Shown here: positions 14,200 to 21,493 of the stretch, piece after piece
Layout of the letters: each line of letters starts with the position of its first letter
Position numbering within the stretch: position 1 is the stretch's first letter
From: Asanoa sp040654855
Lineage (GTDB): Bacteria > Actinomycetota > Actinomycetes > Mycobacteriales > Micromonosporaceae
Assembly: GCF_040654855.1 (NCBI RefSeq)
Contig: NZ_JBFAIU010000088.1
Location: forward strand, 1 to 23,689
DNA: 23,689 bases
Direction: 5' to 3'
Program-made: the position numbers and the translations under genes
The notes under the pieces: model-generated
Told to the model about the DNA's origin: nothing
Seen by the model: the letters and a program-made list of their open reading frames with translations, nothing else
The model's database searches: none

Positions 14200-15975
14200 T
14201 TATCTGGCGATCTCCGTGACCCGCGACTCGCGGACGACGGTGACCCTGATCTGGCCGGGGTAGGTCAGCTCTTCCTCGATCTGCTTCGCGACGTCGCGGG
14301 CGAGGACGGCGGCGCCGATGTCGTCGACGTCGTCCGGCTTGACCATGACGCGGATCTCGCGGCCGGCCTGCATCGCGAAGACCTTCTCGACGCCGGTCTT
14401 GCCGCCGGCGATCTCCTCGATGCGCTCGAGGCGCTTGACGTAGGCCTCGAGGCTCTCGCGGCGCGCGCCCGGCCGGCCGCCGGAGCACGCGTCGGACGCC
14501 TGGGTCAGCACGGCCTCGATCGTCTGCGGCTGCACCTCGTTGTGGTGCGCCTCGATCGCGTGGACGACCTCGTCGGACTCGCCGTACTTCCGGGCCAGGT
14601 CGGCGCCGATCAGCGCGTGGCTGCCCTCGACCTCGTGCGTGAGCGCCTTGCCGATGTCGTGCAGGAACGCGCCGCGCTTGATCAGCTGTGCGTCGAGGCG
14701 CAGCTCGGCTGCCATGATGCCGGCGATGTGCGCGGTCTCGACGAGGTGCTTCAGCACGTTCTGGCCGTAGCTCGTGCGGTAGCGCAGCCGGCCGAGCAGC
14801 GTGACCAGCTCCGGGTGGATCTCGGTGATGCCGACCTCGACCAGGGCGTCCTCGGCTGCCCGCTGGCAGAGGCGCTCGACCTCCTGCTTCGCCGTCTCGA
14901 AGACCTCTTCGATCCGGTGCGGGTGGATCCGGCCGTCGAGGACCAGCTTCTCCAGCGTCAGCCGGCCGATCTCGCGACGGACAGGGTCGAAGCACGACAG
15001 GAGTACGGCCTCGGGCGTGTCGTCGATGATGAGGTTGACGCCGGTGACGGACTCGAACGCGCGGATGTTGCGGCCCTCGCGGCCGATGATCCGGCCCTTC
15101 ATCTCGTCGCCCGGCAGGTGCAGGACGCTGACCACGCTCTCCGCGGTCTGCTCGCTGGCCACGCGCTGGATCGCCTCGACCACGATGTGCCGGGCGCGCT
15201 GCTCGCCGGTGGCCCGGGCGTCCGCCTCGATGTCGCGGACCAGGATCGCGGCCTCGCGCTTGGCCTGCACCTCGATGGACTCGACCAGCTCCGTACGCGC
15301 GGATTCGGCGGTGAGCCCGGCGACCCGCTCCAGCTCCCGGCGGCGCTGCTCGTCGGCCTCGGTGAGGGCGACCTCGCGGTTGGCGAGCGCCTGCTCGCGC
15401 TCGGCGAGCTCCGCGGTGGCGGCGGCGAGCCGGCGTTCGCGCTCGGTGAGCCGCTCGACCTCCTCGGCGTGCATGCGCTCCCGCTCGTCCATCCGGGCGG
15501 CGCGGCGCTCGACGTCGGCGGCCTGCTCCTTGGTGGTGGCGGCGAGCATGCTGGCCTCGCGCTCACCGCTGCGGCGGGCGGCGGCCCGGAGCTGTTCGGC
15601 GTCCTGCTCGGCCTGGCGGTGCGCGCGGTCGAGCAGGTTGTCGGCCTCGGCGCGGGCGTCGTCGAGCACGCGGCGCGCCTCGGCCCGGGCGGCGGTCGCC
15701 TCGGCCTTGGCGGCGGCGGCTTCGGTGCGCGCGGCGGCGGCAGCGGACTTCGCGTTGTCGACGGTGGAGGTGGCCTCTTCGGCCTTGGTACGCAGCGTCG
15801 CCAGCGACTGTTCGTGGCGCTCACGCTCGGCGGTGTAGCTGGGGTCCTCGGTCTTGGGCGCGGTCGCGTGGGCGTTGAGCCGGCGCAGGGCGCGGGCACC
15901 GAGGACGAGACCGACGAGGACGGCGGCGGCGAGAACGATGACCGCGGCGAGTAGGACCACGTCCAGCGCGCTCAT
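14200..15975 (-). CDS. rny: Ribonuclease Y
   Basis: A 591-residue membrane-anchored endoribonuclease that initiates mRNA decay. The domain order is canonical: one N-terminal transmembrane helix (about residues 5-27), a long Ala/Glu/Arg-rich coiled coil (about 45-265), a KH RNA-binding domain with MKGRIIGREGRNIR (292-305), and an HD metal-dependent domain with the H439-D440 pair in FLHDIGKALTHE. The C-terminal region follows. The ATG at 15975 is chosen because GGAGGGAGG lies 7 nt upstream; the open frame extends 10 codons further without an RBS. The gene sits between recX/recA and the glu operon, as in other actinobacteria. Actinobacterial Rny is often annotated only as an HDIG protein. Confidence 0.93.
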   Translation of the reverse strand: MSALDVVLLAAVIVLAAAVLVGLVLGARALRRLNAHATAPKTEDPSYTAERERHEQSLATLRTKAEEATSTVDNAKSAAAAARTEAAAAKAEATAARAEARRVLDDARAEADNLLDRAHRQAEQDAEQLRAAARRSGEREASMLAATTKEQAADVERRAARMDERERMHAEEVERLTERERRLAAATAELAEREQALANREVALTEADEQRRRELERVAGLTAESARTELVESIEVQAKREAAILVRDIEADARATGEQRARHIVVEAIQRVASEQTAESVVSVLHLPGDEMKGRIIGREGRNIRAFESVTGVNLIIDDTPEAVLLSCFDPVRREIGRLTLEKLVLDGRIHPHRIEEVFETAKQEVERLCQRAAEDALVEVGITEIHPELVTLLGRLRYRTSYGQNVLKHLVETAHIAGIMAAELRLDAQLIKRGAFLHDIGKALTHEVEGSHALIGADLARKYGESDEVVHAIEAHHNEVQPQTIEAVLTQASDACSGGRPGARRESLEAYVKRLERIEEIAGGKTGVEKVFAMQAGREIRVMVKPDDVDDIGAAVLARDVAKQIEEELTYPGQIRVTVVRESRVTEIAR

Positions 15976-16005
15976 GCCGCAGCCTCCCTCCGGTCGGCTG
16001 GGCAA

Positions 16006-16574
16006 GAGCGCCGGCGACTGAGCTGACCGCGCTCGCTCCGCTCGCCTGCCGCATCTTCCTTACCGCGGCATCGCCGGTGTCGCCCGGTCATGACGCCTCC
16101 CCTCACCGGTCCGGCGCGCGGGAAGGGGTGGCCCTCCCGCACTCACGCGCGGCTGTACGGACGCCCGACCGAGGCGGCTGTTGGCCGTGAAGGGCCGACC
16201 GACGGTGCGCCACTGCGCCGCCGGTTGGCCGAAGCTGTTATCACCTCACTACCGAACCGGCCCTGTCCGATAACGGGGTATGTGGCCGAGTAACCGGCCA
16301 AAGTGATGCCGTCTTGTTACGGGATCTATGTTGTGCGCTTAGCCTGCGATGGTCGGGCATTCCAATCTGTAACGCGAGGCTAGGTCGCGAGGGGCCGTTC
16401 GGTCAAGGACTCATGATCCGGCTGGGCGAGGGACATAGGGCACGCATCCGCTCACCCCCTGCTCAACACGCTTCGAATCAGCACGAAAGTTGCCACCAAC
16501 ATCCACATCGCGTGTCCGTAATCGCGCGGTTGCGCAACGTGGATACCCGATGGTGCCACAGCCGGGGTCCACAG
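16006..16574. other. Intergenic region upstream of rny, partly AT-richer
   Basis: About 570 bp contain no gene that I can support. From 16006 to 16230 it is GC-rich, with possible stems such as GCGGGA/TCCCGC (about 16118-16140). From about 16240 to 16560 the GC content drops visibly, as expected for promoter DNA. An 18-bp perfect inverted repeat lies at 16283-16300. Read toward rny, this would be a leader of up to ~300 nt. I looked for the c-di-AMP (ydaO-type) riboswitch core and could not recognise it. Confidence 0.5.
16283..16300. promoter_or_regulatory. 18-bp inverted repeat in the rny upstream region
   Basis: TGGCCG (16283-16288), agtaac, CGGCCA (16295-16300): perfect 6-bp arms around 6 nt. 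It could be an operator or an RNA hairpin. It lies in the AT-richer part of the gap, where promoters are expected. Confidence 0.3.
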
Positions 16575-16802
16575 TCACCGGTGGGTGTCGAGGTGGACCT
16601 CCACGTCGTAGACGAGTCGCACCGGCTCGCCGTTGGTGATGCCGACGAAGACGGGCTCGGCCGCGGGCGTGTGGCCCTTACGCCAGACCTCGGCCCGCGC
16701 GGCGTCGCGGGAGTCGTGATGGATCCTGCCCGCCCGGTGAAGCCGCACCACCTGGCGCGCGGTGTTCCTGTCGCTGTCGAGCTGTACGCGGATCACCGGC
16801 AT
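16575..16802 (-). CDS. Small hypothetical protein divergent from the TetR gene
   Basis: A 75-residue ORF from ATG 16802 (MPVIRVQLDSDRNTARQVV). It ends in a stretch with regular beta-like character (VFVGITNGEPVRLVYDVEVHL) and balanced composition, unlike the shadows elsewhere. ATG 16844 would add 14 residues but would place the start inside the TetR promoter and operator region. It is transcribed away from the TetR gene and could be its target. I do not recognise a family. A plus-strand frame covers the same bases but reads as a shadow. Confidence 0.45.
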   Translation of the reverse strand: MPVIRVQLDSDRNTARQVVRLHRAGRIHHDSRDAARAEVWRKGHTPAAEPVFVGITNGEPVRLVYDVEVHLDTHR

Positions 16803-16816
16803 GGCCCTGCTCGCAG

Positions 16817-16833
16817 ACTTATCGCTGTTAAGT
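16817..16833. promoter_or_regulatory. Inverted repeat 1, TetR operator candidate
   Basis: ACTTA-TCGCTGT-TAAGT: 5-bp perfect arms, 7-nt spacer, in the gap between the TetR gene and the divergent small ORF. It has the same arm and spacer geometry as the second repeat 24 bp further on. Confidence 0.35.
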
Positions 16834-16840
16834 TGCCTTG

Positions 16841-16857
16841 GCACTGTAATAGAGTGC
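16841..16857. promoter_or_regulatory. Inverted repeat 2, TetR operator candidate over the -10
   Basis: GCACT-GTAATAG-AGTGC: 5-bp perfect arms, 7-nt spacer, ending 4 nt before the TetR ATG. It encloses the -10-like TAATAG (16847-16852). Autorepression at such a site is typical of TetR regulators. Operator identity is inferred from position only. Confidence 0.45.
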
Positions 16858-16861
16858 GGCC

Positions 16862-17527
16862 ATGAACGCGACCAGCGTGTGGCTCCGCGCCGAGCCGGCC
16901 CGCCCCCGCCGCGCGGCGCCGCTGACTCGCGACCGGATCGTCCACGCCGCGGTGTCGGTGCTCGACGAGCACGGCATTGAGGGCTTGACGATGCGTCGGT
17001 TGGGTTCTGACCTGGGCGTCACGTCGACGGCGCTCTACTGGCACGTCCGCACGAAGGACGACCTGCTCGACCTGGCCGTGGACGAGGTCTTCGGTGGGGT
17101 GGTCCTGCCGGCGGGCGGGTCCTGGCAGGAGGACGTGCGCGCCCTGACCCGCGGCTGGCGGGCGGCCATGCTGCGCCATCCGTGGGCGCCGGGCTTGATC
17201 GGCCGCCCGATGCTGGGGCCGAACGTGCTCGCCCGGACGGAGTTCCTGCAGTCGGCGCTGGTGCGGGGTGGGTTCGCGGGCGTCGGGTTGGCGGTGGTCA
17301 CGCGGTTGTTGGCCAACTTCGTGATCGGCTCGGCGGTGACGGAGGCGACGTGGCACGGTACGTCGGACCCGTCCGTCCGTGGTGGAGCAAGGCGGCACAT
17401 CACGGCGAACGCGGCGGCTTATCCGACTCTCATCGAGTCGGGCCATCTGGACGAGGGCCGGTGGAGCGACGAGGACCTGTTCGACCGCGGCATCACCGCG
17501 ATCCTCGCGATGTCAGGCGAGAGTTAG
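16862..17527 (+). CDS. TetR/AcrR-family transcriptional regulator
   Basis: A 221-residue DNA-binding regulator. The N-terminal helix-turn-helix spans about residues 22-68 (LTRDRIVHAAVSVLDEHGIE, then LTMRRLGSDLGVTSTALYWHV). The form TALYWHVRTKDDLLDLAVDE resembles the group with a TetR_C-type (tetracycline repressor-like) ligand domain. The remaining ~150 residues form the helical ligand-binding and dimerisation domain; its ligand is unknown. It is preceded by two inverted repeats and has no clear Shine-Dalgarno, so it may be leaderless. A GNAT gene follows after 57 bp; the divergent small ORF is another possible target. Confidence 0.88.
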   Translation: MNATSVWLRAEPARPRRAAPLTRDRIVHAAVSVLDEHGIEGLTMRRLGSDLGVTSTALYWHVRTKDDLLDLAVDEVFGGVVLPAGGSWQEDVRALTRGWRAAMLRHPWAPGLIGRPMLGPNVLARTEFLQSALVRGGFAGVGLAVVTRLLANFVIGSAVTEATWHGTSDPSVRGGARRHITANAAAYPTLIESGHLDEGRWSDEDLFDRGITAILAMSGES

Positions 17528-17571
17528 CCCTCTTGTATATGCACCGGGTCGCTCTGGCTCGTCGATATCGC

Positions 17572-17577
17572 TAGGGT
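17572..17577 (+). promoter_or_regulatory. -10 element of a leaderless GNAT promoter
   Basis: TAGGGT (TAnnnT) lies exactly 7 nt before GTG 17585, with no Shine-Dalgarno between. No good -35 is seen. It suggests the GNAT gene can be transcribed separately from tetR. Confidence 0.35.
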
Positions 17578-17584
17578 TCGGTTT

Positions 17585-18079
17585 GTGGATCATGAGCCGA
17601 GGATCGGCGATGCCGTTGCGGTCCGGCGGGCGACGACGGCCGACGCCGAGGCGTTGGCCGGGCTGCGATGGCGGCGGCTGGCGGAGGAACGCGGCTATAC
17701 CGGCACGGACCGCGCGACCTTCCTGGACGCGTTCGCGACGTGGCTGGTCGACCATGAGGCCACCCACCTGCCGTTCATCGCCGAGATGGACGGGCAGGTG
17801 GTCGGCATGGCCTGGCTGATGGTCGCCGAACGTGTGCCAACGCCGGCCGCGCGCAAACGCCTGAGCGGCGACGTCCAGTCGGTGCTCGTGGTGCCCGAAC
17901 GTCGCAACGGCGGGGTCGGCGCGGCGCTGCTGGAAGAGGTACTCGCCGAAGCCGCCAGACTCGACCTGGAGCACGTGACGGTCCACTCGAGTGACCGCGC
18001 GGTGCCTTTCTATCAGCGGGTCGGCTTCGAGCACGACCGCACCTGGCTGCGCTGGAAACCGGAACCGACGGACAGCTGA
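17585..18079 (+). CDS. GNAT-family N-acetyltransferase
   Basis: A 164-residue acetyl-CoA-dependent acetyltransferase. The GNAT core is clear: beta-strand VAVRRATTADAEALAGLRW at the N-terminus, the central VQSVLVVPERRNGGVGAAL with the pyrophosphate-binding R-x-x-G-x-G/A loop (about residues 106-113), and the C-terminal VTVHSSDRAVPFYQRVGF. The acceptor substrate cannot be predicted. The GTG start at 17585 agrees with a leaderless promoter and gives the usual family length. It is convergent with recX, with a minisatellite between them. Confidence 0.88.
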   Translation: MDHEPRIGDAVAVRRATTADAEALAGLRWRRLAEERGYTGTDRATFLDAFATWLVDHEATHLPFIAEMDGQVVGMAWLMVAERVPTPAARKRLSGDVQSVLVVPERRNGGVGAALLEEVLAEAARLDLEHVTVHSSDRAVPFYQRVGFEHDRTWLRWKPEPTDS

Positions 18080-18580
18080 CTCACCAGGTCCGCCGATCAG
18101 CTGGGTAGTCCGCGGCCCACTTTGGTGCTGGCGCACCCGGATCCGCCGACCCAAACCGACAGGCGACGGCCCACCCGATGCGGTTCACCCCGTCCGGTAG
18201 GCGACGGCCCAGTCTGCCCGGCGCCCACCCGTCCGCCGCCGCGTTCGGAAGGCGACCGCCCGCACTGCCCGACGCCCACCCATCCACCGCCCTATTCGAA
18301 AGGCGACCGCCCGCACTGCCCGACGCCCACCCATCCACCGCCCTATTCGAAAGGCGACCGCCCGCACTGCCCGACGCCCACCCATCCGCCGAGCCGTTCG
18401 GAGGGCGACCGCCCGCTCGGTGCGGCGCCCGGCCCGGCGTCAACGAGCCGCTGAACAGCCCATAGTTCGCTTTCAGATCGCCACCGAATCCCGGCGCCCC
18501 GCGTGGGCGTATGTCACCAGGCAGGGACGAGCTTCCTTGGCGGCAGCGACTGCGAGCCGCACCCGCAGGCCCGGTGTGGG
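18080..18580. other. Convergent intergenic region holding a 51-bp minisatellite
   Basis: About 500 bp lie between the GNAT stop and the recX stop. The centre is a tandem array (listed separately). Open frames on both strands through the array exist only because 51 is a multiple of 3; they contain near-identical DNA units and have no RBS. I see no clear intrinsic terminator and no gene. Confidence 0.65.
18162..18432. repeat. 51-bp tandem repeat (minisatellite)
   Basis: Units start at 18200, 18251, 18302, 18353 and 18404 (the last partial), each beginning ggcgaccgcc or ggcgacggcc and ending in a ttcga/ttcgga motif. The units at 18251 and 18302 are virtually identical. An earlier shortened unit starts at 18162, 38 bp before the first full one. 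The array lies wholly between convergent stop codons. Confidence 0.9.
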
Positions 18581-19519
18581 TCAGTCCGGGTCCGCGGACC
18601 GGGACGCGTCGGCGTCCGCCTCCATCGCGGACTGGGCCTCCGCCAACGCGTCGACGTCGACCTGGTCCGCGAACTCTGCCGCCTCGGCGCTCTGGGCAGC
18701 CAGCGCCTCCTTGACCGCGCGGATGGCCACCCCCGGCGCGTAACCCTTGCGGGCCAGCATGCCGACCAGCCGCCGGAAGACCTGTTCCGGGTCGCCGCGG
18801 ACCGTGCGTAGCTTGCGGTCCACCAGCGCCCGCGCCGTCTCCGCCTCGGTCGAGTCGTCGAGCTGCTCCAGGGCGGCGCCGGCGGTGTCGGCGTCGACGC
18901 CGCGTTTGCGCAGCTCGTTGGCCAGTGCGCGGCGGGCCAGGCCGCGGCCCGCGTGGCGGCTGCTCACCCAGGCCCGCGAGAACGCGGCGTCGTCGATGAT
19001 GCCGACGTCGTCGTAGCGGTCCAGCACCGCGGACGCCGTCTCCTCCGATATGCCCCGGCGGGCCAGGGCGCGGGCCAGCTCCGCGCGCGTGCGCGGGCGG
19101 ACCGCGAGCTGCCGCAGGCAGATCTCCCTCGCCAGCTCGGCCTCGTCGGCCGGCGACATCGGCTCGCCCTCAGCCGCGGCCCGCGCCGCCGAGGAGCCGA
19201 ACCCACCACGTCCACCAGCAGCGGAACGGCCGCCGCGCCGCGACCGCCCGCGGCCACCGCCGCCCGACCCGGTCATCGGCTCGCCCTCGGCGGACCCGCC
19301 GGGCCGCGGTGTTGGGACGTCGTCGTCCAGGACCGCGGCGCGGCCGCCCCACGGGTCGCCGAGGGGCTCGGCGCCTTCCGGCCAGACGAAGTCGGCCGAC
19401 GGGTCGGTCGGGGTCTCGCCGTCCGGCGCCGGGCGTGGGCGGCGTGGGCGGGTGGATGGACGTGGTGGTGCCGCGTCCCAGCCTCGGCCGGAACGGGCAC
19501 CCCTGCGTCGACCGGCCAT
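18581..19519 (-). CDS. recX: RecA regulator RecX with a long N-terminal extension
   Basis: A cytoplasmic modulator that binds RecA filaments and limits their activity. The RecX core is residues ~121-312: EICLRQLAVRPRTRAELARAL, the YDDVGIIDDAAFSRAWV segment, and RRALANELRKRGVD followed by RKLRTV. Upstream lies a ~120-residue Gly/Arg/Pro-rich, low-complexity extension in which the tetrapeptide GEPM occurs twice, 39 residues apart; each methionine (19276 and 19159) could itself be a start. The ATG at 19519 lies 13 bp after the recA stop, so it probably depends on coupling with recA, since no good RBS is present. The core identity is secure; the true start is uncertain. Confidence 0.88.
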   Translation of the reverse strand: MAGRRRGARSGRGWDAAPPRPSTRPRRPRPAPDGETPTDPSADFVWPEGAEPLGDPWGGRAAVLDDDVPTPRPGGSAEGEPMTGSGGGGRGRSRRGGRSAAGGRGGFGSSAARAAAEGEPMSPADEAELAREICLRQLAVRPRTRAELARALARRGISEETASAVLDRYDDVGIIDDAAFSRAWVSSRHAGRGLARRALANELRKRGVDADTAGAALEQLDDSTEAETARALVDRKLRTVRGDPEQVFRRLVGMLARKGYAPGVAIRAVKEALAAQSAEAAEFADQVDVDALAEAQSAMEADADASRSADPD

Positions 19520-19532
19520 GGCCGGTCAGCCG

Positions 19533-20579
19533 TTAGAAGTCGACCGGCGGCAACTCGAGGCCGCCGGCCGCGTCGCCGGCGCCCTGGCCGACGCCGAGCT
19601 TTTCGAGGATCTTCTTCTCGATCTCGGCGGCGACGTCCGGGTTCTCCTTGAGGAACTCGCGGGCCTTTTCCTTGCCCTGGCCCAGCTGGTCGCCGTCGTA
19701 GGTGTACCACGCGCCCGACTTGCGGATGATGTTCTGTTCGACGCCCACGTCGATCAGGGAGCCCTCGCGGGAGATGCCCTTGCCGTACATGATGTCGAAC
19801 TCGGCCTGCTTGAACGGCGCCGCGACCTTGTTCTTGACGACCTTGACGCGGGTGCGGTTGCCGACCACGTCGGTGCCGTCCTTGAGGCTTTCGATGCGCC
19901 GCACGTCGAGGCGGACCGACGCGTAGAACTTCAGTGCCCGGCCACCGGTCGTGGTCTCCGGGCTGCCGAACATCACGCCGATCTTCTCGCGGAGCTGGTT
20001 GATGAAGATCGCGGTCGTCCCCGAGTTGTTGAGGATACCGGTGATCTTGCGCAGGGCCTGGCTCATCAGCCGGGCCTGCAGGCCCACGTGGCTGTCGCCC
20101 ATCTCGCCCTCGATCTCGGCGCGGGGCACGAGGGCCGCGACCGAGTCGATGACGATGATGTCGAGCGCACCGGACCGGATCAGCATGTCGGCGATCTCGA
20201 GCGCCTGCTCACCGGTGTCGGGCTGGGAGACCAGCAGCGCGTCGGTGTCGACACCGAGCGCCCTGGCGTAGTCGGGGTCGAGCGCGTGCTCCGCGTCGAT
20301 GAACGCCGCGATGCCGCCGGCCCGCTGGGCGTTGGCCACCGCGTGCAGGGCCACCGTCGTCTTACCGGAGGACTCCGGGCCGTAGACCTCGATGACCCGA
20401 CCGCGCGGTAGGCCGCCGACGCCGAGCGCCACGTCCAACGCGATGGACCCCGTCGGGATCACCGCGGTCTGGATGACGGGCCGCTCCCCCAGCCGCATCA
20501 CCGAGCCCTTGCCGAACTGCTTGTCGATCTGCGCGAGAGCAAGGTCGAGCGCCTTGTCCCGATCAGGCCCTGTCGCCAT
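19533..20579 (-). CDS. recA: Recombinase RecA
   Basis: A 348-residue DNA-dependent ATPase for homologous recombination and LexA cleavage. It shows Walker A GPESSGKTT (67-75), the IDAEHALDPDYARALGVD segment, Walker B IIVIDSVAALVPRAE, loop L1 around GEMGDSHVGLQARLMSQALR, and FINQLREKIGVMFGSPETTT with L2. The C-terminus is acidic with a Gly/Ala-rich end. The ATG at 20579 (MATGPDRDKALDLA) is preceded by AGGGG with 8-nt spacing and matches the usual N-terminus of the family. A GTG at 20624 would add 15 residues with a weaker RBS. recX follows 13 bp downstream. Two LexA-like boxes lie upstream. Confidence 0.97.
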   Translation of the reverse strand: MATGPDRDKALDLALAQIDKQFGKGSVMRLGERPVIQTAVIPTGSIALDVALGVGGLPRGRVIEVYGPESSGKTTVALHAVANAQRAGGIAAFIDAEHALDPDYARALGVDTDALLVSQPDTGEQALEIADMLIRSGALDIIVIDSVAALVPRAEIEGEMGDSHVGLQARLMSQALRKITGILNNSGTTAIFINQLREKIGVMFGSPETTTGGRALKFYASVRLDVRRIESLKDGTDVVGNRTRVKVVKNKVAAPFKQAEFDIMYGKGISREGSLIDVGVEQNIIRKSGAWYTYDGDQLGQGKEKAREFLKENPDVAAEIEKKILEKLGVGQGAGDAAGGLELPPVDF

Positions 20580-20705
20580 CGTCGCCACCCCTGCCTTCGC
20601 CGGCATCTTTGAACTCTTCGTCACGCGGACAACCTAGGCGCTGGGTATGACAGAAAACAGCCGCCGTGCCGCGCCTGTGGATAACCGCCAGGTGAGGACA
20701 ATAGC

Positions 20706-20719
20706 CGAACAGGTGTACT
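20706..20719. promoter_or_regulatory. LexA (SOS) box-like site 1 upstream of recA
   Basis: CGAAC-AGGT-GTACT. The Gram-positive/actinobacterial SOS consensus is CGAAC-N4-GTTCG; the left half is perfect and the right half has GTAC for GTTC. Read toward recA, a TTGTCC -35-like hexamer (20701-20696) lies directly next to it, so LexA binding there would block the promoter. Confidence 0.4.
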
Positions 20720-20736
20720 ACGCGACGCCGACACGC

Positions 20737-20750
20737 CGAACATGAGTACG
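20737..20750. promoter_or_regulatory. LexA (SOS) box-like site 2 upstream of recA
   Basis: CGAAC-ATGA-GTACG, 11 of 14 bases identical to CGAACATATGTTCG. It lies 31 bp (about three helical turns) from site 1, just after the DUF3046 stop codon. It has the same GTAC deviation as site 1. Confidence 0.4.
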
Positions 20751-20752
20751 AG

Positions 20753-20953
20753 TCAACGCAGCCGCGCCGGCACCCGGTCCGGATAGGCAGCCACCACGGC
20801 CCGCCACACCACGACCGTCTCCACCCCGGCGTCCAGCGCCTGCTCGATGGTGCGCCCGTCGAGCTGGGGCAGCACCTGGTCGGCGGCGATGCTGGCCGCG
20901 TAGCCCGGCCCGAACGCCTGCTCCAACCGCGCCCAGAAGTCGGTCAACCGCAC
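20753..20953 (-). CDS. DUF3046 family small protein
   Basis: A 66-residue protein upstream of recA, matching DUF3046 (the position of Mycobacterium Rv2738c). The family pattern is seen in MRLTDFWARLEQAFGPGYA, then ADQVLP, GRTIEQALDAGVET and VVVWRAVVAAY. Function is unknown. It starts at GTG 20953 with GGAGGG about 10 nt upstream. It runs in the same direction as recA and recX; the 173-bp gap with SOS-like boxes suggests recA also has its own promoter. Confidence 0.88.
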   Translation of the reverse strand: MRLTDFWARLEQAFGPGYAASIAADQVLPQLDGRTIEQALDAGVETVVVWRAVVAAYPDRVPARLR

Positions 20954-21047
20954 AGTGCACGCACCCTCCGCGAACGGAACCGAAGAACCCGAGTCAGCAA
21001 CCTACGCCCCGGAAGCGACTCACAGCCAACCCCCAGCACGGCGAGCC

Positions 21048-21078
21048 TTGACGCGCCGCGGTCCACAACACCTATAGT
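21048..21078 (+). promoter_or_regulatory. Promoter of the GntR-ABC operon
   Basis: TTGACG (21048-21053), a 19-bp spacer (18 bp if the -10 is read as CTATAG), and TATAGT (21073-21078) form the best sigma70-type promoter in the window, about 28 nt before GTG 21107. The short interrupted inverted repeat TAGT-N8-ACTA (21075-21090) overlaps the -10 and could be part of the GntR operator, consistent with autorepression in YtrA-type systems. Confidence 0.6.
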
Positions 21079-21106
21079 CCTATGAAACTAGAGAAACGAG
21101 ATAAGC

Positions 21107-21493
21107 GTGATCGAGTTTCATCTGGACGGTCGGTCCGGCGTCGCGCCCTACATGCAGCTGATCCAGCAGGTCCGCCAGGCCATGCGGCTCGGCCTGCTCC
21201 GCGAGGGTGACCGGCTCCCGACGATCAAAGACGTGGTCGCCAAGGTCGCGATCAACCCGAACACGGTGCTCAAGGCCTACCGCGAGCTGGAATACGCGGG
21301 CCTGGTCACCGCCCGCCCCGGCGTCGGCACCTTCATCGCCCGCACCCTCAGCGAAGAGGCCGCCGCGGTCGAGCCGCTGCGCGAGGAACTGCGCGCCTGG
21401 CTCAGCAAGGCCCGCGCCGCCGGCCTCGACCCGGAAAGCATCGAGGCGCTGTTCGCCACCACCTTCCGCATCCAGTTACAGGAGTACGCATGA
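21107..21493 (+). CDS. YtrA-type GntR transcriptional regulator
   Basis: A 128-residue regulator made of a GntR winged helix with only a short C-terminal dimerisation helix, the hallmark of the YtrA subfamily that controls adjacent ABC transporters. Visible elements are PYMQLIQQVRQAMRLGLLREGDRLPT, DVVAKVAINPNTVLKAYRELE and the wing GLVTARPGVGTFIA. It starts at GTG 21107. Its TGA overlaps the ATPase ATG, so regulator and transporter are produced from one message. Cell-wall-active compounds are known inducers in some YtrA systems; the signal here is unknown. Confidence 0.9.
   Translation: MIEFHLDGRSGVAPYMQLIQQVRQAMRLGLLREGDRLPTIKDVVAKVAINPNTVLKAYRELEYAGLVTARPGVGTFIARTLSEEAAAVEPLREELRAWLSKARAAGLDPESIEALFATTFRIQLQEYA

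Noticed and set aside
14197..15954. Plus-strand frame of 585 codons opposite rny
   Set aside because: Leu/Asp/Gly-rich antisense shadow without an RBS or domain. rny has full KH and HD motifs.
16006..16574. c-di-AMP (ydaO-type) riboswitch or other known riboswitch before rny
   Set aside because: I could not recognise the conserved core on either strand. A covariance-model search would decide.
18081..18443. Repeat protein of 120 residues read from the 51-bp array
   Set aside because: The frame is open only because 51 is divisible by 3. Units are nearly identical DNA, so there is no sign of synonymous-only change, and no RBS is present. This contrasts with the dapF repeats.
19050..20411. Plus-strand frame of ~450 codons opposite recA/recX
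   Set aside because: Antisense shadow; recA is certain on the minus strand.
20673..20701. PafBC-type RecA-NDp promoter before recA
   Set aside because: TTGTC is present at 20701-20697, but the following bases (CTCA, then TTATCC after 8 nt) match the consensus poorly, unlike the site at 5103.
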